Shown here: piece by piece, positions 63,718 through 64,000 of the stretch
Numbering within the stretch: the stretch's first letter is position 1
How the letters are laid out: each line of letters opens with the position of its first letter
Source of the DNA: Fidelibacterota bacterium
Lineage (GTDB): Bacteria > Fidelibacterota > UBA8477 > JABMPR01
Direction: 5' to 3'
Assembly (NCBI GenBank): GCA_018650445.1
Contig: JABIFX010000208.1
Coordinates: 1 to 64,000 of the forward strand
Length of the DNA stretch: 64,000 nucleotides
The notes under the pieces: model-generated
What the model saw: only the letters and a program-made list of their open reading frames with translations
The model's database searches: none
What the model was told of the DNA's origin: nothing
Position numbers and translations under genes: made by a program

Positions 63718-64000
63718 TTGAAGGCCATGCTTTTTGCTGCCGGCCAGGGCACCCGCCTGGCACCCCTCACCGATAGACACCCCAAATGTCTGGTTACCGC
63801 CGGCAACAAACCCCTTTTAGAGCATAACATCAACAAGCTCAAAGCAGCCGGTGTTGAAACACTGGTGATTAATGTTCATCATTTTGCTGAGCAGGTTATC
63901 GAATTTATCCAATCCAAGGACTTTGGTTTAACCATCCATATCTCTGAAGAACAAGACCTGCTGGGGCAGGGTGGAGGATTACTTTTTGCCAGTAAATACT
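63718..64000 (+). CDS. Nucleotidyltransferase, MurU-like (partial, cut by window end)
   Basis: The frame starts at TTG 63718 (or ATG 63727), just after the fusion kinase stop, and continues to the window edge. It reads KAMLFAAGQGTRLAPLTDRH, then PKCLVTAGNKPLLEHNI and VETLVINVHHFAEQVI, a Rossmann-like NTP_transferase with the GxGxR nucleotide-binding loop. MurU activates N-acetylmuramic acid 1-phosphate with UTP after AmgK. GlmU- or mannose-type specificity cannot be excluded from a third of the protein. Confidence 0.88.
   Translation, partial: MKAMLFAAGQGTRLAPLTDRHPKCLVTAGNKPLLEHNINKLKAAGVETLVINVHHFAEQVIEFIQSKDFGLTIHISEEQDLLGQGGGLLFASKY

Noticed and set aside
1-64000. CRISPR arrays, rRNA operons, prophage or insertion sequences
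   Set aside because: No regularly spaced repeats, no rRNA-like sequence and no transposase, integrase or phage structural genes were seen.

Overview
The window looks like a chromosome segment from an FCB-superphylum bacterium, most plausibly Candidatus Marinimicrobia (Neomarinimicrobiota/SAR406) or a close relative. This is inferred from gene content, not from a search. The clues are an alternative complex III operon (actABCDEF), an A2-type caa3 oxidase, an Oar-like TonB-dependent receptor, FecR and parvulin lipoproteins, and an 'FPNPFNPST' type secretion C-terminal tag. TGA is used as an ordinary stop in several genes (mnmG, mfd), so the code is standard apart from one in-frame UGA described below.

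Layout. 1-12.6 kb is an origin-proximal cluster on the plus strand: rpmH (partial)-rnpA-yidD-yidC-mnmE-mnmG-mfd, then three parvulin/SurA-type chaperone genes. Two parS-like sites sit at the start and end of mnmG. 12.7-13.4 kb is a non-coding AT-rich stretch with a perfect DnaA box, a near-box and DnaA-trio-like CTA repeats, and is a good candidate for oriC. 13.4-15.7 kb is a Na/Pi symporter, a PhoU-like protein and an acetyltransferase. 16.2-19.7 kb (minus) holds a thioredoxin/permease pair and monomeric NADP isocitrate dehydrogenase. 19.9-22.4 kb holds small genes, including a nickel superoxide dismutase preceded by a Sec signal peptide.

22.5-28.1 kb is the caa3 oxidase operon (sco-ctaD-ctaE-ctaF-ctaC) with heme O synthase ctaB, whose first 75 bases are duplicated just upstream. 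28.1-30.6 kb (minus) is a YfiR-like protein, a CHASE8-like/HAMP histidine kinase and a response regulator. 30.8-37.4 kb carries NUDIX, MFS, recO, an AI-2E-type transporter, an unknown membrane protein and an orphan dppBC-like permease pair. 37.7-45.2 kb is the complete alternative complex III operon, which would pass quinol electrons to the caa3 oxidase.

45.3-60.3 kb is rich in envelope proteins: the TonB-dependent receptor, a Shewanella-like phosphatase lipoprotein, a selenocysteine-containing thioredoxin-like lipoprotein with a WUGSC active site, an exported metallo-beta-lactamase-fold protein, a FecR/outer-membrane protein, an SLC13-type permease, a secreted C39-like peptidase, a RibD-like reductase and two paralogous lipoproteins. 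60.4-62.3 kb is a pterin/queuosine set (PTPS/queD-like, yhhQ, folE). 62.3-64 kb starts a probable cell-wall sugar recycling pair: an APH-RapZ-C fusion and a MurU-like nucleotidyltransferase cut by the window edge.

The strongest items for follow-up are the selenoprotein (50098-51153), the oriC/parS region, the signal-peptide NiSOD, the rpmH/rnpA out-of-frame overlap, and the YfiR-coupled kinase.
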